Both the position numbers and the translations under genes were made by a program. Positions 11,640 through 21,979 of a DNA stretch of 64,000 nucleotides are shown one piece after another; positions within the stretch are counted from its first letter, which is position 1; the number at the start of each line of letters is the position of its first letter. The stretch is from Craterostigma plantagineum. Taxonomy: Eukaryota > Streptophyta > Magnoliopsida > Lamiales > Linderniaceae. The stretch spans positions 868,001 through 932,000 of the forward strand of contig JAPQWV010000124.1 in the NCBI GenBank assembly GCA_027422505.1. Reading direction: 5' to 3'. A model generated the notes under the pieces. The model did not search any database, was not told the DNA's origin, and saw nothing but the letters and a program-made list of their open reading frames with translations.

Positions 11640-12091
11640 TGTGGGATGAGATGGAGGAAGGACTGAAGAGGTTGGTGGGGTTTGTGTGTTTGTGTTTATG
11701 ATCGTCGCATTTATGTGAGGACTTGAATGAGTTTTGTTTGGTTTTCTTTTTCTATTTCTCGGTGGTCATTAATGGCGTTTTTTGGTTCCTTTCTTGCAAA
11801 GCGAGGAAAAGGGTGGGAAAGGAAAGGAACGACTGACCTAAGCTAAGCTTAAGACAGAGGACAGAGAAAGAGTGGAGAGTGAAAGGTTGGTGTGAAGAAA
11901 GAAAGGCAAAAGAGAAGTGAAGTTAGCTCACCATTCTTTGTCGGGACGATTTGAATTCAGGCCCCCATAATTTTTGCAAATATTCAGCCTCCTGTCAGAA
12001 TTTATTTAGTTTGAAGAACCTATTTCAGAATTTTAGTTAGAATTAAGGTTGTTGGACGAAAATATCCTCATAAAAGAATAGTTATGAAGTA
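11640..12091. other. Upstream region of the chitinase-like gene
   Basis: About 450 bp of promoter-side DNA. Its distal part (from about 11960) includes a segment that, reverse-complemented, resembles the terminal repeat of the MITE at 43115-43515 (CTGACAGG...TTGCAAAAATT), so it may be one end of a related element that includes the minisatellite beyond. Confidence 0.4.
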
Positions 12092-12258
12092 ATATGCATG
12101 AAGTGGTATCCAGTGCAACATAACAAGAAGTGGTACTGTAGATCCATGAAGTGGTACTGTAGACCCATGAAGTGGTACGGGTGAACAGTGAAGTGGTACT
12201 GTAGACACATGAAGTGGTACGGGTGAACAGTGAAGTGATACTGTAGACCCTTGAAGTA
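12092..12258. repeat. 21-bp minisatellite (GAAGTGGTAC family)
   Basis: About eight tandem units of 21 bp, most starting GAAGTGGTAC, alternate between a TGTAGACCCAT type and a GGGTGAACAGT type. The array ends abruptly where Copia coding sequence begins at about 12259. The same two unit types, in both orientations, form the array at 32238-32790. Confidence 0.85.
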
Positions 12259-12283
12259 AGGATCGGAGAAATGGCTTAAAGCT

Positions 12284-13777
12284 ATGCAAGCCGAAATGGA
12301 TTCTATGCACGAAAACCAAGTCTGGATTCTAGTAGACCCCCTCGATGGTTTTAGACCCATTGGGTGTAAATGGATCTACAAGAGAAAGATAGGATCTGAC
12401 GGATTGGTTGATACATACAAAACTAGGCTTGTGGTGAAAGGGTACAGTCAAAAAGAGTGCATTGACTATGAGGAGACCTTCTCGCCTGTTGCTATGATGA
12501 AGTCCATTCGAACATTGCTTGCGATAGCTGCGCACTATGACTATGAGATCTGGCAGATGGATGTGAAAATTGCGTTCCTAAACGGATACCTCAAGGAGGA
12601 AATATATATGGAGCAGCTCAAGGGTTTTACATCGCAAGGAGATGCTTATAGGGTGTGCAAACTGAACGAGTCCATTTATGGACTGAAACAAGCCTCCAGA
12701 AGCTGGAATCTTCGGTTCGATGAAGTGGTCAAGGGCCATGGATTCTTAAAGAACGAAGACGAACCTTGCGTCTACAAGAAAAGCAGTGGGAGCAAAATAT
12801 CTTTCCTTGTATTGAACGTGGACGACATCCTTTTGATAGGAAATGATATTGGAATGCTCTCGATGGTGAAAGTGTGGCTTTCGACCGAATTCTCCATGAA
12901 AGACTTGGGAGAAGCTACCTACATCTTGGGGATTCGCCTTTATAGAGATCGAGCGAATCGTATGTTAGGACTCTCCCAGACCCTTTACTTAGAGAAGGTC
13001 CTGAAGCAATATAATATGGACAACTCTAAAAAAGGGTTCCTGCCTATGCGGCATGGGATTCACCTTGCCAAGATTATGAGCCCTCAAAGTGAGTTGGAGC
13101 GGAAAGAGATGAATGGAATCCCCTATGCATCCGCAGTGGGTAGCTTGATGTACGCGATGCTTTGCACGCGACCTGACTTGGCGTACGCTGTGAGCGTAGT
13201 CAGTCGGTTTCAGGCTGACCCTGGTAAGGAACATTGGATAGCAATCAAGACTATCCTCAAGTACCTCAGACGGACCGGATTCGGAGAATTGGAAGTGGAA
13301 GGGTATACGGATTCGGATTTCCAGCCTGATGTGGACGACCGAAAATCCACTTCAGGATTCGTCACGCTCAACGGTGGAGCGGTGTCTTGGAAAAGTTCCA
13401 AACAGAGCACTACTGCAGATTCCACCTGCAAAGCAGAGTATATAGCTGCCTCAGAGGCAGCGAAGGAAGGTGTTTGGATGAGAAAGTTCTTGGAAGAACT
13501 TGGTGTCGTTCCTGTAGCAGATAGGCCATTGCCATTGTGGTGTGACAATATTGGCGCTATCGCTCAGGCGAAAGAACCGAGTTCTCACAGCAGGTCCAAA
13601 CATATAGAAAGAAAGTACCACGTGTTACATGGATTCGTTGAGAATGGCTACATAGCCGTGCAGAAGATTGCGACCGCGGAAAACGTGGCCGACCCGTTCA
13701 CCAAGCCTCTATCACAGGCAGTGCTGGCTAGACATCTCGAAAAGATGGGTATTAGATACTGCAGCGCATGGCATTGA
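12284..13777 (+). pseudogene. Copia polyprotein fragment: reverse transcriptase and RNase H
   Basis: The 497-residue open frame starts inside the RVT_2 domain and reads without stops to the polyprotein end. RT landmarks include KTRLVVKGYSQ, EIWQMDVKIAFLNGYL, IYGLKQASRSWNLRF and the catalytic NVDDILL (YVDD in most Copia elements, here with Asn). RNase H landmarks are GYTDSDF, DRKSTSGFV, AEYIAASEAAKE and the C-terminal KHIERKYH and ADPFTKPL. About a dozen residues normally found between the RT thumb and the RNase H start are missing (YLRRTGFGELEVEG), a small in-frame deletion. The long open frame suggests a fairly young copy, but without gag and integrase it is dead. Confidence 0.9.
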
Positions 13778-13779
13778 GT

Positions 13780-13792
13780 GCAAGTGGGAGAT
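13780..13792 (+). other. Polypurine tract of the plus-strand Copia element
   Basis: The sequence GCAAGTGGGAGAT lies between the polyprotein stop codon and the LTR start TGTTAG, the normal place and composition of a Copia polypurine tract that primes plus-strand DNA synthesis. Confidence 0.75.
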
Positions 13793-15697
13793 TGTTAGGA
13801 GTATGCTCGAACGCTATACGAGGATTAGATTGTATAGGGCATTAGCTTATTATCATTCGATCTTTTATGTAATAAGATATTTTGTGTGGCATTGTTCGTT
13901 TATTGGAAATAAGAGTACTTTACTAAGCATCCGGTAAAGAAATAATGAACAAATCTAAATGTGTCGAGTGGAGTCACTGTTCTCGATGGGTATAAGAGAG
14001 GAAGGCACCAGTGGACTCTTAACTCGAGCATAAAAAGTCCGTAAGCCTTAGGCTCCAGTTGGGTGCTGGATAACCGATTATGGCTTATTTGTCGATGACC
14101 TATCGAGTGCCGATATCCCGCTTGGAAGCGGAGGTCATGACTTGTGATGCGAGTCGAATCAAGGGATTGAATCGTTTCATGGACACTGACTCAAGGGTCG
14201 TATGGTCGAACATGGCTTATTAATCAAGGAGTGTCAATGACCGACGACAACACTATAGTAGTCTACGTGAACCTTAGACCGAAAGGGGCTTTGACGGAGT
14301 TGACTTTAAAGTCTCGACTGTCACTGGTACCCCTCGACCCGATTTGCTGTTGCATGGGTCAGTGGGCCATATGCGGTCTTGATGACGATTTGTGATTGCC
14401 GGGTTTAGACCACCGAGTACGGATTCACAGTCTCGCAAGTAATCGAGATAAGTGTCCTATGAGGACGGCGACGGAAAATTACGAAATCCTTGGCCAAGGT
14501 ATTGAACTAACTCATGTTAGACATGGAGGGTAGTTTTGGTGATTTGCCTCGTCCCCGTTTTATCATAGAATCGAGTATAGCGAGTTTGACATAGACCATG
14601 GCTCTCGCTCGATTGGAACACAGCTGAAGGGTTTATACGTAGTACTATAATCTATAGTAAGGTTCTCGATTAAGGACTAGGTCGAAATTCGCACTCGAAT
14701 CGGGTTACGGTCCGGTACTGCGGGATTGGCTAGGTAACTGCCGGACTCTTGGATTCCTCCCTTGCCGATTGAGTCGAACCTAGAGAGTCGGGCTTAAAAA
14801 GGATCATCAACATGTACTGATAAAAAGAGAAAGTGTTTTGGGCCTTAACGGGCCTTGAGCCGTTGAGCCGCGCCTTAGTGGGCCTCGGGCCGTTTGATGG
14901 ACCGAAGTCGGACTTCGTATGAAACTAACTTTGAGACTTGGGCTTGGCCAAGTGCTTAAAAGGCTTGAGGGTAAAATTGGAATTTACCCTAAGTTGATTT
15001 TCGAATTATGCCTTGGGAATTAATTTCAAAAATTAAATATAAATATGTAAATAATGTATTTGGAATATTATTTATTTTAAGGTGAAAATTTCGAAATTAA
15101 TCTTGGATTAAGTTTCAAATTTTATACCACATTTACATATATTAGTTTGACTTAGTATTTAAGTTAGTTGTCTAATTATGGTAAGTATCCATATATGAAT
15201 TTTGAATTAAATAAGGTAGAGAAAGATATGGCAAAATCTCTCCACTTAAGGAGCTAAATCAAAAACCATATCTTTGAGATATCCTAGGGATTTCCAAATA
15301 TATCATAGTATAAATAGGACATCCCTATTTCATAATGTGATGTGAAAATTTCATCCATAATACAAGGCATAAAACACACACCGAACGCACACACTCTTCT
15401 CTCACGCGACGGCTCTGTTCTCTCTAGCCGTCTTTAGAGAACTGATTCCGTGGTACACTGCGAGGTCGGCGTGACGATCTAGTGCCATCCACCACCATCG
15501 ACGAAGTCTTGAAGAAAAGGACGAGGAGCTGCCACTCGCTTCAACTGGTAATTCTCTACGGGTTTGACCCGCCCTATTACATGTCTATGTGTTACTATTC
15601 TGATCCGAGCAATGAGGGCAATAAGGGAACCCGGAAAATTTTTATTCCGCACCGTACCCGGGGACGTGGCGTCTCCGGGAGACCGGGTATCCCAACA
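13793..15697 (+). repeat. Putative 3' LTR of the plus-strand Copia element (~1.9 kb)
   Basis: It begins TGTTAGGAG immediately after the polypurine tract and is taken to end at CCCAACA (15697), giving inverted TGTT...AACA ends; coding sequence of another element begins just beyond. The start is well supported; the end is inferred because there is no 5' LTR for comparison. A promoter-like TATAAATA sits near the 3' end, as expected for an LTR. Confidence 0.6.
15309..15316 (+). promoter_or_regulatory. TATA box in the Copia LTR
   Basis: TATAAATAGG occurs about 390 bp before the inferred LTR end, the usual position of the U3 promoter in long Copia LTRs. Confidence 0.5.
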
Positions 15698-17810
15698 AAA
15701 TCAACAGGTAGTTGAGCTTGAAAACGTAAAGCTCGAATAACATTAAGAATGTGTCGATGCTTACGCTCCACTCGTCTGTTTTGTTGTGGAGTGCCAACAC
15801 ATGAAGTTCATGTACTACACCATGTGTTCGAATGTACTCAGCCAGGTACATGAATTCAGTGCCATTGTCACTTCGGACAATCTTCACCAATTTTCCGAAT
15901 TGTCTCTCGGCCATAGCGAAAAAATTACACACACTGGAATAAACTTCTTTCTTGTCGACCAACAGGTAAATCCAAGTACCACGTGGGAAATCATCAATAA
16001 TCGTCAGAAAATATCGATGCCAGAAAAAGTAGGTACACAATACGGTCCCCACAAGTCAATATGAATTAATTCAAATACTTCATGAGTTTTATTTGTGCTA
16101 ACCGGAAAAACATCTCGATACTGTTTGGTTTTAAAGCAAATATGACAAGGTTTATTCAAATTACTACTATTCCTTCTAGAACCGACATTAGGAACCAACT
16201 CCAGAACCTTAGAAGACGGATGCCCTAGTCGTTGATGCCACAGGTCGAACGAAGGTGTCTTATTAGTTATCGCAGACGCTACACTTTCCACATCACGAAA
16301 GAAATACAGCCCCTCTCGTTGCTCACCCACTCCAATCAGAATCCTCGAATTGGGGTCCTGTACAACGCACGATTCACGTGTAAAATAAGCAACACAAGTG
16401 GAATCCTTTAACAACTGAGACACAAAAATTAAGTGACACAACAAAGTGGGTACGTAGAGGACGTCATGAAACGTCACTTTGCAGCTAAGAACCACAGGCC
16501 CAGCTTTAGTAGCAAGTGTGTTGTCAATTCGGCAACTGAATTGGAACGCCCGCTATAACACGGATATCGTCGAAGTGTGCGAGTGCACCTTTCATATGAC
16601 GAGTAGCACCAGAATCATACATCCACATGTTCAAGAAATTCATACCAGAAAGCTTATCAGTTGAACTCGTTTTTGCCGAATTCAAGAGGTTCAACAGTGT
16701 GCTCCATTGCTCTTGATTCAACCCTGTAACCGCAGCGGCCTGCTCCACCGTAGGAGATACTATCGTATTTGCCGCAGGTGGATGCATAGAACCACCAACG
16801 CCACCACCTCTAGTCAGAAAACCACCAGAGCGACCACGTCCCCGACCACCAGATCCATGCGCACGTTCGCCCCATCCCTCCGGATAACCAATTAATTGGT
16901 AACAATTATGAACGTCGTGGCCAGCACAGTTACAGTGAGAACACACTGTATTTCTATCCTTGAAACTTTCACGACCCTTTCCTTTGGTGATAGAAGATGC
17001 TGCAAATACTGATGTATCGCCGGATTCAGCCGAGTTTCATGAACCAGTCCCCACATGCACATCAAAGCTCATCGTCTCACCCATGACCTCGTTCTTTGGC
17101 GTAATCAATCTCAACCGTTCCTCTTGCACCATAGTAGAGTATATCTTGTTAAGACGGGGCAATGGATCTTGAGCAAGAATGTTGGAATGAGCAGTACCAT
17201 ATAGGTTTTCATCCAAAACCCAAAAGAAATTGGTGGATATTTCCTCTTCATGCTTCTTATCCGCCGCAGCTGCAAGATTACACACACAAAGTCCACATGA
17301 ACACATCGGAGGCGATCGTAGGTACCCAGCTCCTCCCAGATTTTCTTCAAACGACCATAATATGCAACGATGCTCGATCCTTTCTGCTTACAATCCACCA
17401 AATCCGCCTTGACCTACTGTATACGCGGTTCGTTGACAATAGGGAATCTCTCTTTAATATCCACCCATAGATCTTCAGCGACTAATCATAGATCGAAAGG
17501 ATGGTTCAATAGTATTCATGATCCATGAAACCAACAATGAATTAATCGTCCACCAATCTTCGTAATCTGGCGATTCCTCAGCGGGTTGACGAATACTACC
17601 ATCAACGAATCCAAATTTTTTGCTTGCCCGCAAAGCCGTCTTTACGGATCGTGACCATTCATCGTAATTGCTTTCACCCTTCAATTGAACTTGAGTGATA
17701 ACAATCCCGGATTATCGTTGGCAGTGAGATCGTATGGCGTAATCATCTTCAGTCAAACAACCTCATCACCATATTCGATAGCTTTTAGTATTTTCATTAG
17801 AGTTCGCCAT
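15698..17810 (-). pseudogene. Copia gag-protease-integrase remnant with frameshifts
   Basis: Pieces in order are: gag N-terminus from about 17750 (NYDEWSRSVKTALRA, SPDYEDWWTINSLLVSWI), gag middle (17401-17111), a CCHC knuckle in CSHCNCAGHDVHNCYQLIG (16946-16524) followed by the protease-like WMYDSGATRHM, the GAG-pre-integrase LWHQRLGHPSSKVLELV with the following HICFKTK (16495-16004), and the integrase core with FLTIIDDFPRGTWIYL and IVRSDNGTEF (16052 downward). Frames change several times. The ATG at 17810 runs into a stop after 14 codons, and the next gag segment is shifted by loss of one G near 17707. The integrase core is cut before its last catalytic Glu region. Non-functional. Confidence 0.85.
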
Positions 17811-17838
17811 GGCAGCAAAAGAATTAGATATCTTTTTT

Positions 17839-17849
17839 CTCTAATACCA
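17839..17849 (-). other. Primer-binding-like site of the minus-strand Copia element
   Basis: On the minus strand TGGTATTAGAG follows the 5' LTR directly. It differs by one base from TGGTATCAGAG, the complement of the initiator methionine tRNA 3' end used by most Copia elements. Confidence 0.65.
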
Positions 17850-18031
17850 TAACACGAAAAAGATTTGATAGATGGGAAAAGGCTCTATGCTTGATTTCTC
17901 ATACACCCTTGATTTATACATCTATACAAACATATTACTGGCAAAGATATCTACAGTCGCTAATTGATACACTTTCTTGTATACTCTAATGATACACTTA
18001 TATACATGATACTGTAGTAGGGTTTATTACA
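17850..18031 (-). repeat. 5' LTR of the minus-strand Copia element (copy A)
   Basis: A sequence of about 182 bp running (minus strand) from TGTAATAAACC to CGTGTTA, next to the primer-binding-like site. It is repeated at 25024-25206 by the tandem duplication. The outer limit is inferred from the TG start. Confidence 0.55.
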
Positions 18032-18818
18032 ATTAGTTGACGTGCAAACATATTTGTTCTATTTTATAGTAGTTTTGTTTTTTTGTTTTTGAAATATTTG
18101 GCTTTTTATTATTATGAATTTACATGTTTCTTAGGACTACACCAATTTTATATCATACCGAACTCACATCATTAATTCATGATATTATTTTTCTATTATT
18201 TTCTTGTCTAATTAAAAGTTCAATTCCATGAAAATAACTATCAAATTATTATTGAGAGAAAGGAGGTTACATAGTATGTGGTATAAGAGAGAAATTGTGT
18301 TTAGTATGATAAAAAAAATCATATAATATTAAGAATATTAATTATTATTAATTGGTGGAATATTTAGTGGAATAAAAAATGTGAAATAGAGGATCCAAGC
18401 GGGATTCGACACATGTCAGCATATTGTGGTGGAACAGATATAGGAACATTAAAATAGAATAGATATCCCCGGGTGAGAAACCATTTTCGTGCAACTAATT
18501 TAGGAAAAAAGGTCACACACGTTAACTCCATTTGCTGATCATATGATTTCTACAACGAGAAGAAGTAGGTCGGAAGTATCCATTGATCCAAAAATGGTTT
18601 CTTTATGTGGATCTTAATTCTCGAATAATATTACTATGCCAAATAGAAACACTACTACTGAACAAAACTTAATTTTACGAGCACGTGCATCGCTAATTTA
18701 AAAAAAATTTATTGTCGAAAAAACAAAGATACTTCTTATTCGTCCCATACACCGTAACAACAAATTATTTCAAAAACATCGGCCCTCGTGTGATAAATTA
18801 CAACCAGCAAAAATCTCT
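18032..18818. other. Intergenic, 3' flank of dirigent copy A
   Basis: A 787-bp AT-rich interval between the Copia 5' LTR and the dirigent stop codon. No gene or structured repeat was seen. It is duplicated at 25207-25986. Confidence 0.45.
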
Positions 18819-18836
18819 CTACTCCTCTGCACCATT

Positions 18837-18876
<40 letters not shown>

Positions 18877-19442
18877 CGATGGCAGACGACGACATCGTAC
18901 TGATACACACGGTGAACCTCCGAGTAGACGGCGTAGGTGCTCGTGACCGCATACCCGCGGGCCATCCTGAAATGACCCGACCCGCCCACGATGCTGAGCT
19001 CGCGGGTCTCCTCGAGCAAGGGATTCCTCGCCAGGATGTTCAGAGTGCTTCCCTTGTGGTAATCCTCAGCCGTAAAGACGAGGTTGACGAGCATTGTTAA
19101 GGAAACCTCGTGGAAGTCCGAGAGGGCGATGAGCCCTTGGAGCCGACCCAGTTCCCGTGACCGACCCCGATCCGGCCCGGAAGTAACCGGGTTGTCCAGA
19201 ACCGCCACGAGCCCGAACATGCTGCCCGTCGTCAGGTTCAAGTGGGCCACGGGCAGGACCGTCGCGTTGGGCCCGCCGATGTAGTCTTGGACGTAGAAAC
19301 GGAGCTTCGTCGCCTTTTCTTTCGCGAGGCAGTGGCCTTCCTTGGCTTTCGCCGCGCCTAAGAACGACGACGATGCGCTCAGCGTTATTACGAGAAGCAG
19401 CAGATTCACCGTTGATGATGACGTCACTCTCTTTTCTTCCAT
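18819..19442 (-). CDS. Dirigent protein with poly-histidine tail (copy A)
   Basis: A single-exon gene of 207 residues. Residues 1-34 form a signal peptide with hydrophobic core (NLLLLVITLSASSSFLGAA). The dirigent barrel follows: KLRFYVQDYIGGPNATVLPV, GSMFGLVAVLDNPVT, ELGRLQGLIALSDFHEVSL, LNILARNPLLEETRELSIVGG and GHFRMARGYAV. Dirigent proteins are secreted and set the stereochemistry of phenoxy-radical coupling in lignan and related pathways. Unusually, the C-terminus after VVVCHR is 13 consecutive histidines and then NGAEE, encoded by a (CAT)n triplet repeat. Copy B has 14 histidines. The gene is the only intact coding unit inside the duplication. A TATA-like TGTATATATATAC lies about 60 bp upstream. 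Confidence 0.93.
18836..18876 (-). repeat. (CAT)n coding microsatellite (poly-His)
   Basis: About 13 ATG/CAT repeats form the poly-histidine codons of the dirigent gene on the minus strand. The plus-strand reading is a run of methionines and is a shadow frame. The repeat number differs by one unit in copy B. Confidence 0.95.
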
Positions 19443-19498
19443 GACTTGTAATAATAAGCTAAGCTTGCCTCTCTCTGTCGCTCTCTATCTATCTATCT

Positions 19499-19511
19499 AT
19501 GTATATATATA
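19499..19511 (-). promoter_or_regulatory. TATA-like element of dirigent copy A
   Basis: TGTATATATATAC on the minus strand, about 60 bp upstream of the start codon, next to a (CTAT)n repeat. The position is reasonable for a TATA box. The same site lies in front of copy B near 26670-26683. Confidence 0.5.
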
Positions 19512-20128
19512 CACACACAACACACATTATACAGATCAAGTCATTAAACGCCGTTTAAAAAGTCGCTACATATTTGTGATGTGCTTTTATGAACGTATAT
19601 TATTATCCTACGTGAATGTATTGTGAACCCCAGGCGATCACAGTGAAGAAGAAGCTGGTGAGAAGGTGGTGGCTGGTGCAAGTCTTAATTATATTGTATC
19701 TACTTCTTCATGCAGCTTTAAAAGTTGAAAAAATGAAAATTTTTTGTAATTAAAAAAAAAATTAACCCAAGGCTTAGGGCTTGAGCGTTATGTTTGTCCA
19801 AGAAATTAATTGGAAAATCCGAATCTATTATATCAAGTTAGTGTGTTCTATTCTTGTAATTATTAATATAGAGATCCAAATTCGTTCCGACTTATGAAAG
19901 TTGCTGATCTGTTACATAGAATTCGAAAAAGCGGTATATGCTATTTAATTGAAGACTTTCAAAATCAGTAAGGATTTTCGATAATTTTGTCGAAAAATTA
20001 CCAAAGACCAAAGAATTGTGAAATGTGAATTTAGGAATATATTCGAGAATCGATATGCTTTAGTGACATATTTATCGTTATGTTGTCGCAGACTCTTTAT
20101 CATGAATTCGATATGCGGAATTTGTGAG
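19512..20128. other. Upstream region of dirigent copy A
   Basis: About 620 bp of AT-rich promoter-side DNA between the TATA-like element and the candidate DNA transposon. No other structure was recognised. Confidence 0.4.
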
Positions 20129-21121
20129 TGAAAAGTGCGACGTAGCGCGAATGTTTTAAAAAGCGCCAGCGTAGCGCGCACTTCGTAGCGTATATAGCGT
20201 AAGTTTTTCGTAAAACGCGTTGTAGCATAATAAAAATAGCATTTTAATTTTATTTGTAAATTTTAATTTCTTTTCTTTTATAAAGCTAAAAATAAATAAA
20301 AATCATAAAATATATTTATCCTAATTTCAAAACTGCTTCAAATTAAGGCGATGTGTCGGCCTATTCTTCAATTTTGCCATACATCGTACGCAAAAGGATT
20401 TTTATTAGAGAAATAATATAAAATTAAGATTTACTTAAAAATTTGAAAATAATAGAACGTAACACACATGCGCGCACACACGCTTATATATATACTAGTA
20501 TACCTTGCACACCCAGTGTGCTATAAAATATAAATAAGAAATATTAAACTTATTTTAATTTTATATATTGAATTGGGAATTATAATTTCAATATATATAT
20601 ATATATATTATAAGATTAAAATATAATAATTAACTAAAAAGTAAATATCTAAATATTGTAAATAGAGTTAGTGGGTGATTTTTTTTTTAATTTTACTTAT
20701 TAAGTTTTTTCGTGAAATTGACAGACCAAATGAGCAGTTTAATCTAACCCCTCGCGCTTAATAAAAATAGAATAGATATATGTATATATTTACACGCACA
20801 CACACATATATGTATATATTTATATAGCTCGTGAAATGTGCTTATATATAATTAGATTTAATGTTCACTGTTATTTCCTTTTTTATATATATAATGGTTT
20901 GTTTGCTTGTATTGTATATATATAGTATATTTAATATATATAGATATATATCTTTTGTTGTGTATGTGACATGATAAAAATACTCACGCAACACGCTACG
21001 GTATCTACGCTACGCAATATCGGAACTAAAACGCTGCGCAATACGCTTTTTAAAACACTGCGTAGCGCATACGACAATGATCCATTGCGCTTCGACCATT
21101 TTACGTACGTTCGCACTTTTT
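20129..21121. mobile_element. Candidate non-autonomous DNA transposon with GCGTAGCGC-rich ends (copy A)
   Basis: The left end (TGAAAAGTGCGACGTAGCGC, then TTTTAAAAAGCG) and right end (reverse complement GAAAAAGTGCGAACGTACG, then TTTTAAAAAGCG further in) are imperfect inverted repeats. Both ends are crowded with variants of GCGTAGCGC, a subterminal-repeat arrangement typical of hAT-like elements. The AT-rich interior of about 0.8 kb has no coding capacity. No target-site duplication could be assigned. The family call is inference. Confidence 0.5.
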
Positions 21122-21662
21122 CTTTTTCCCAAACCGGAAATTCTCATACCAAACGCAGCCTAACATTATGCGTATTGCTGGAGTCTTCAACCGCCAGGTC
21201 TCTATGAAAGTAATGCAATATCAACTTACTACGTAAATAAGCCAACGTTGAAGACAACATATGGATTTTCTCACCCAGCTGTTCGAGCTCGAGCATGGCG
21301 GAATCAGATAGTAGCTCTCACGGATTCTTTTTGGGGTTCCTCGATGAGTAATTTTATCGAACATGGCAGCTACGTCATTATTTATTAGCAACTTCATGTT
21401 AAAGATTTCTCTTCTTCAGGCAGAGAAATTCTATGTAGAATTATGAAACCGCAAGGTGTAATAAGCTTTGCAGGTGGATTAGAAGAGGAAAAGAAATGGG
21501 TGGCGTCTTTCTTTCAGAGCACAGTGATAATCCACAAACCAACCCTTCATCCAACTCTTTCCAGACAATCACCATTATCATGAATTCCTTGCAGCTAAAC
21601 TAACAATCTTAACAAATTCAACCTTAACTCATCTATTCTTGGTATAACAAGAATTTTACCAT
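21122..21662. other. Spacer between the DNA element and the LTR element
   Basis: About 540 bp without a recognisable gene. It is present in both duplication copies. Confidence 0.4.
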
Positions 21663-21841
21663 TGTTGGTAGTATAAATATGTTTATCTATTTGTATGAGA
21701 GGGAGAACAGAGGGAGAAGACTTATGAATTCTTTTTGTTCAAATGTTTCGCATCTCTTCTCACTAGCATCTGTTACACTGCTATGATATATACAGATGTA
21801 TAAGTGCATGACAACTTTGAACTAACTACATCACGCATGCA
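21663..21841 (-). repeat. 3' LTR of the TRIM-like element, copy A
   Basis: A 179-bp repeat with TGTTGG...GCATGCA ends in plus orientation. It differs from the 5' LTR at three or four bases in the shared part (for example CTAGCATCTG versus CTAGTATCTG) and in a short segment at the internal-most end. Confidence 0.85.
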
Positions 21842-21979
21842 ATCTCATTTCAACTAAGAGATTTGTGTTTGGACTTCTTTTTTTCATTTTTCTGTTCCTT
21901 TTCACGCTTTGGGCTGCTTAGTCTTCTCTCTATTTTATTTCTTCTGTAGTTTTTCCTTCTCGTGGACCCCGCTTTGATA

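Larger units (their letters stand above)
12259..15697 (+). mobile_element. Truncated Ty1/Copia retrotransposon (3' half with 3' LTR)
   Basis: Only the reverse transcriptase, RNase H, polypurine tract and a putative 3' LTR remain. Gag, protease, integrase and the 5' LTR are missing. The left edge abuts the 21-bp minisatellite; the right edge abuts an oppositely oriented Copia fragment. Both edges therefore look like rearrangement junctions and no target-site duplication can be checked. Confidence 0.85.
15698..18031 (-). mobile_element. Truncated Copia retrotransposon (5' half: LTR, gag, protease region, partial integrase)
   Basis: Read on the minus strand the order is 5' LTR (18031-17850), primer-binding-like site, gag, zinc knuckle, GAG-pre-integrase and the integrase core, then an abrupt end at the other element's LTR. 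RT, RNase H and the 3' LTR are missing. Its gag part from 16953 onward is included in the 7-kb tandem duplication. Confidence 0.85.

Noticed and set aside
12092..12258. Possible CRISPR-like array
   Set aside because: Units are contiguous 21-mers without unique spacers, in a plant nuclear context; it is a minisatellite.
18837..19100. Plus-strand ORF starting with about 13 methionines
   Set aside because: It is the antisense reading of the (CAT)n poly-histidine codons of the dirigent gene.
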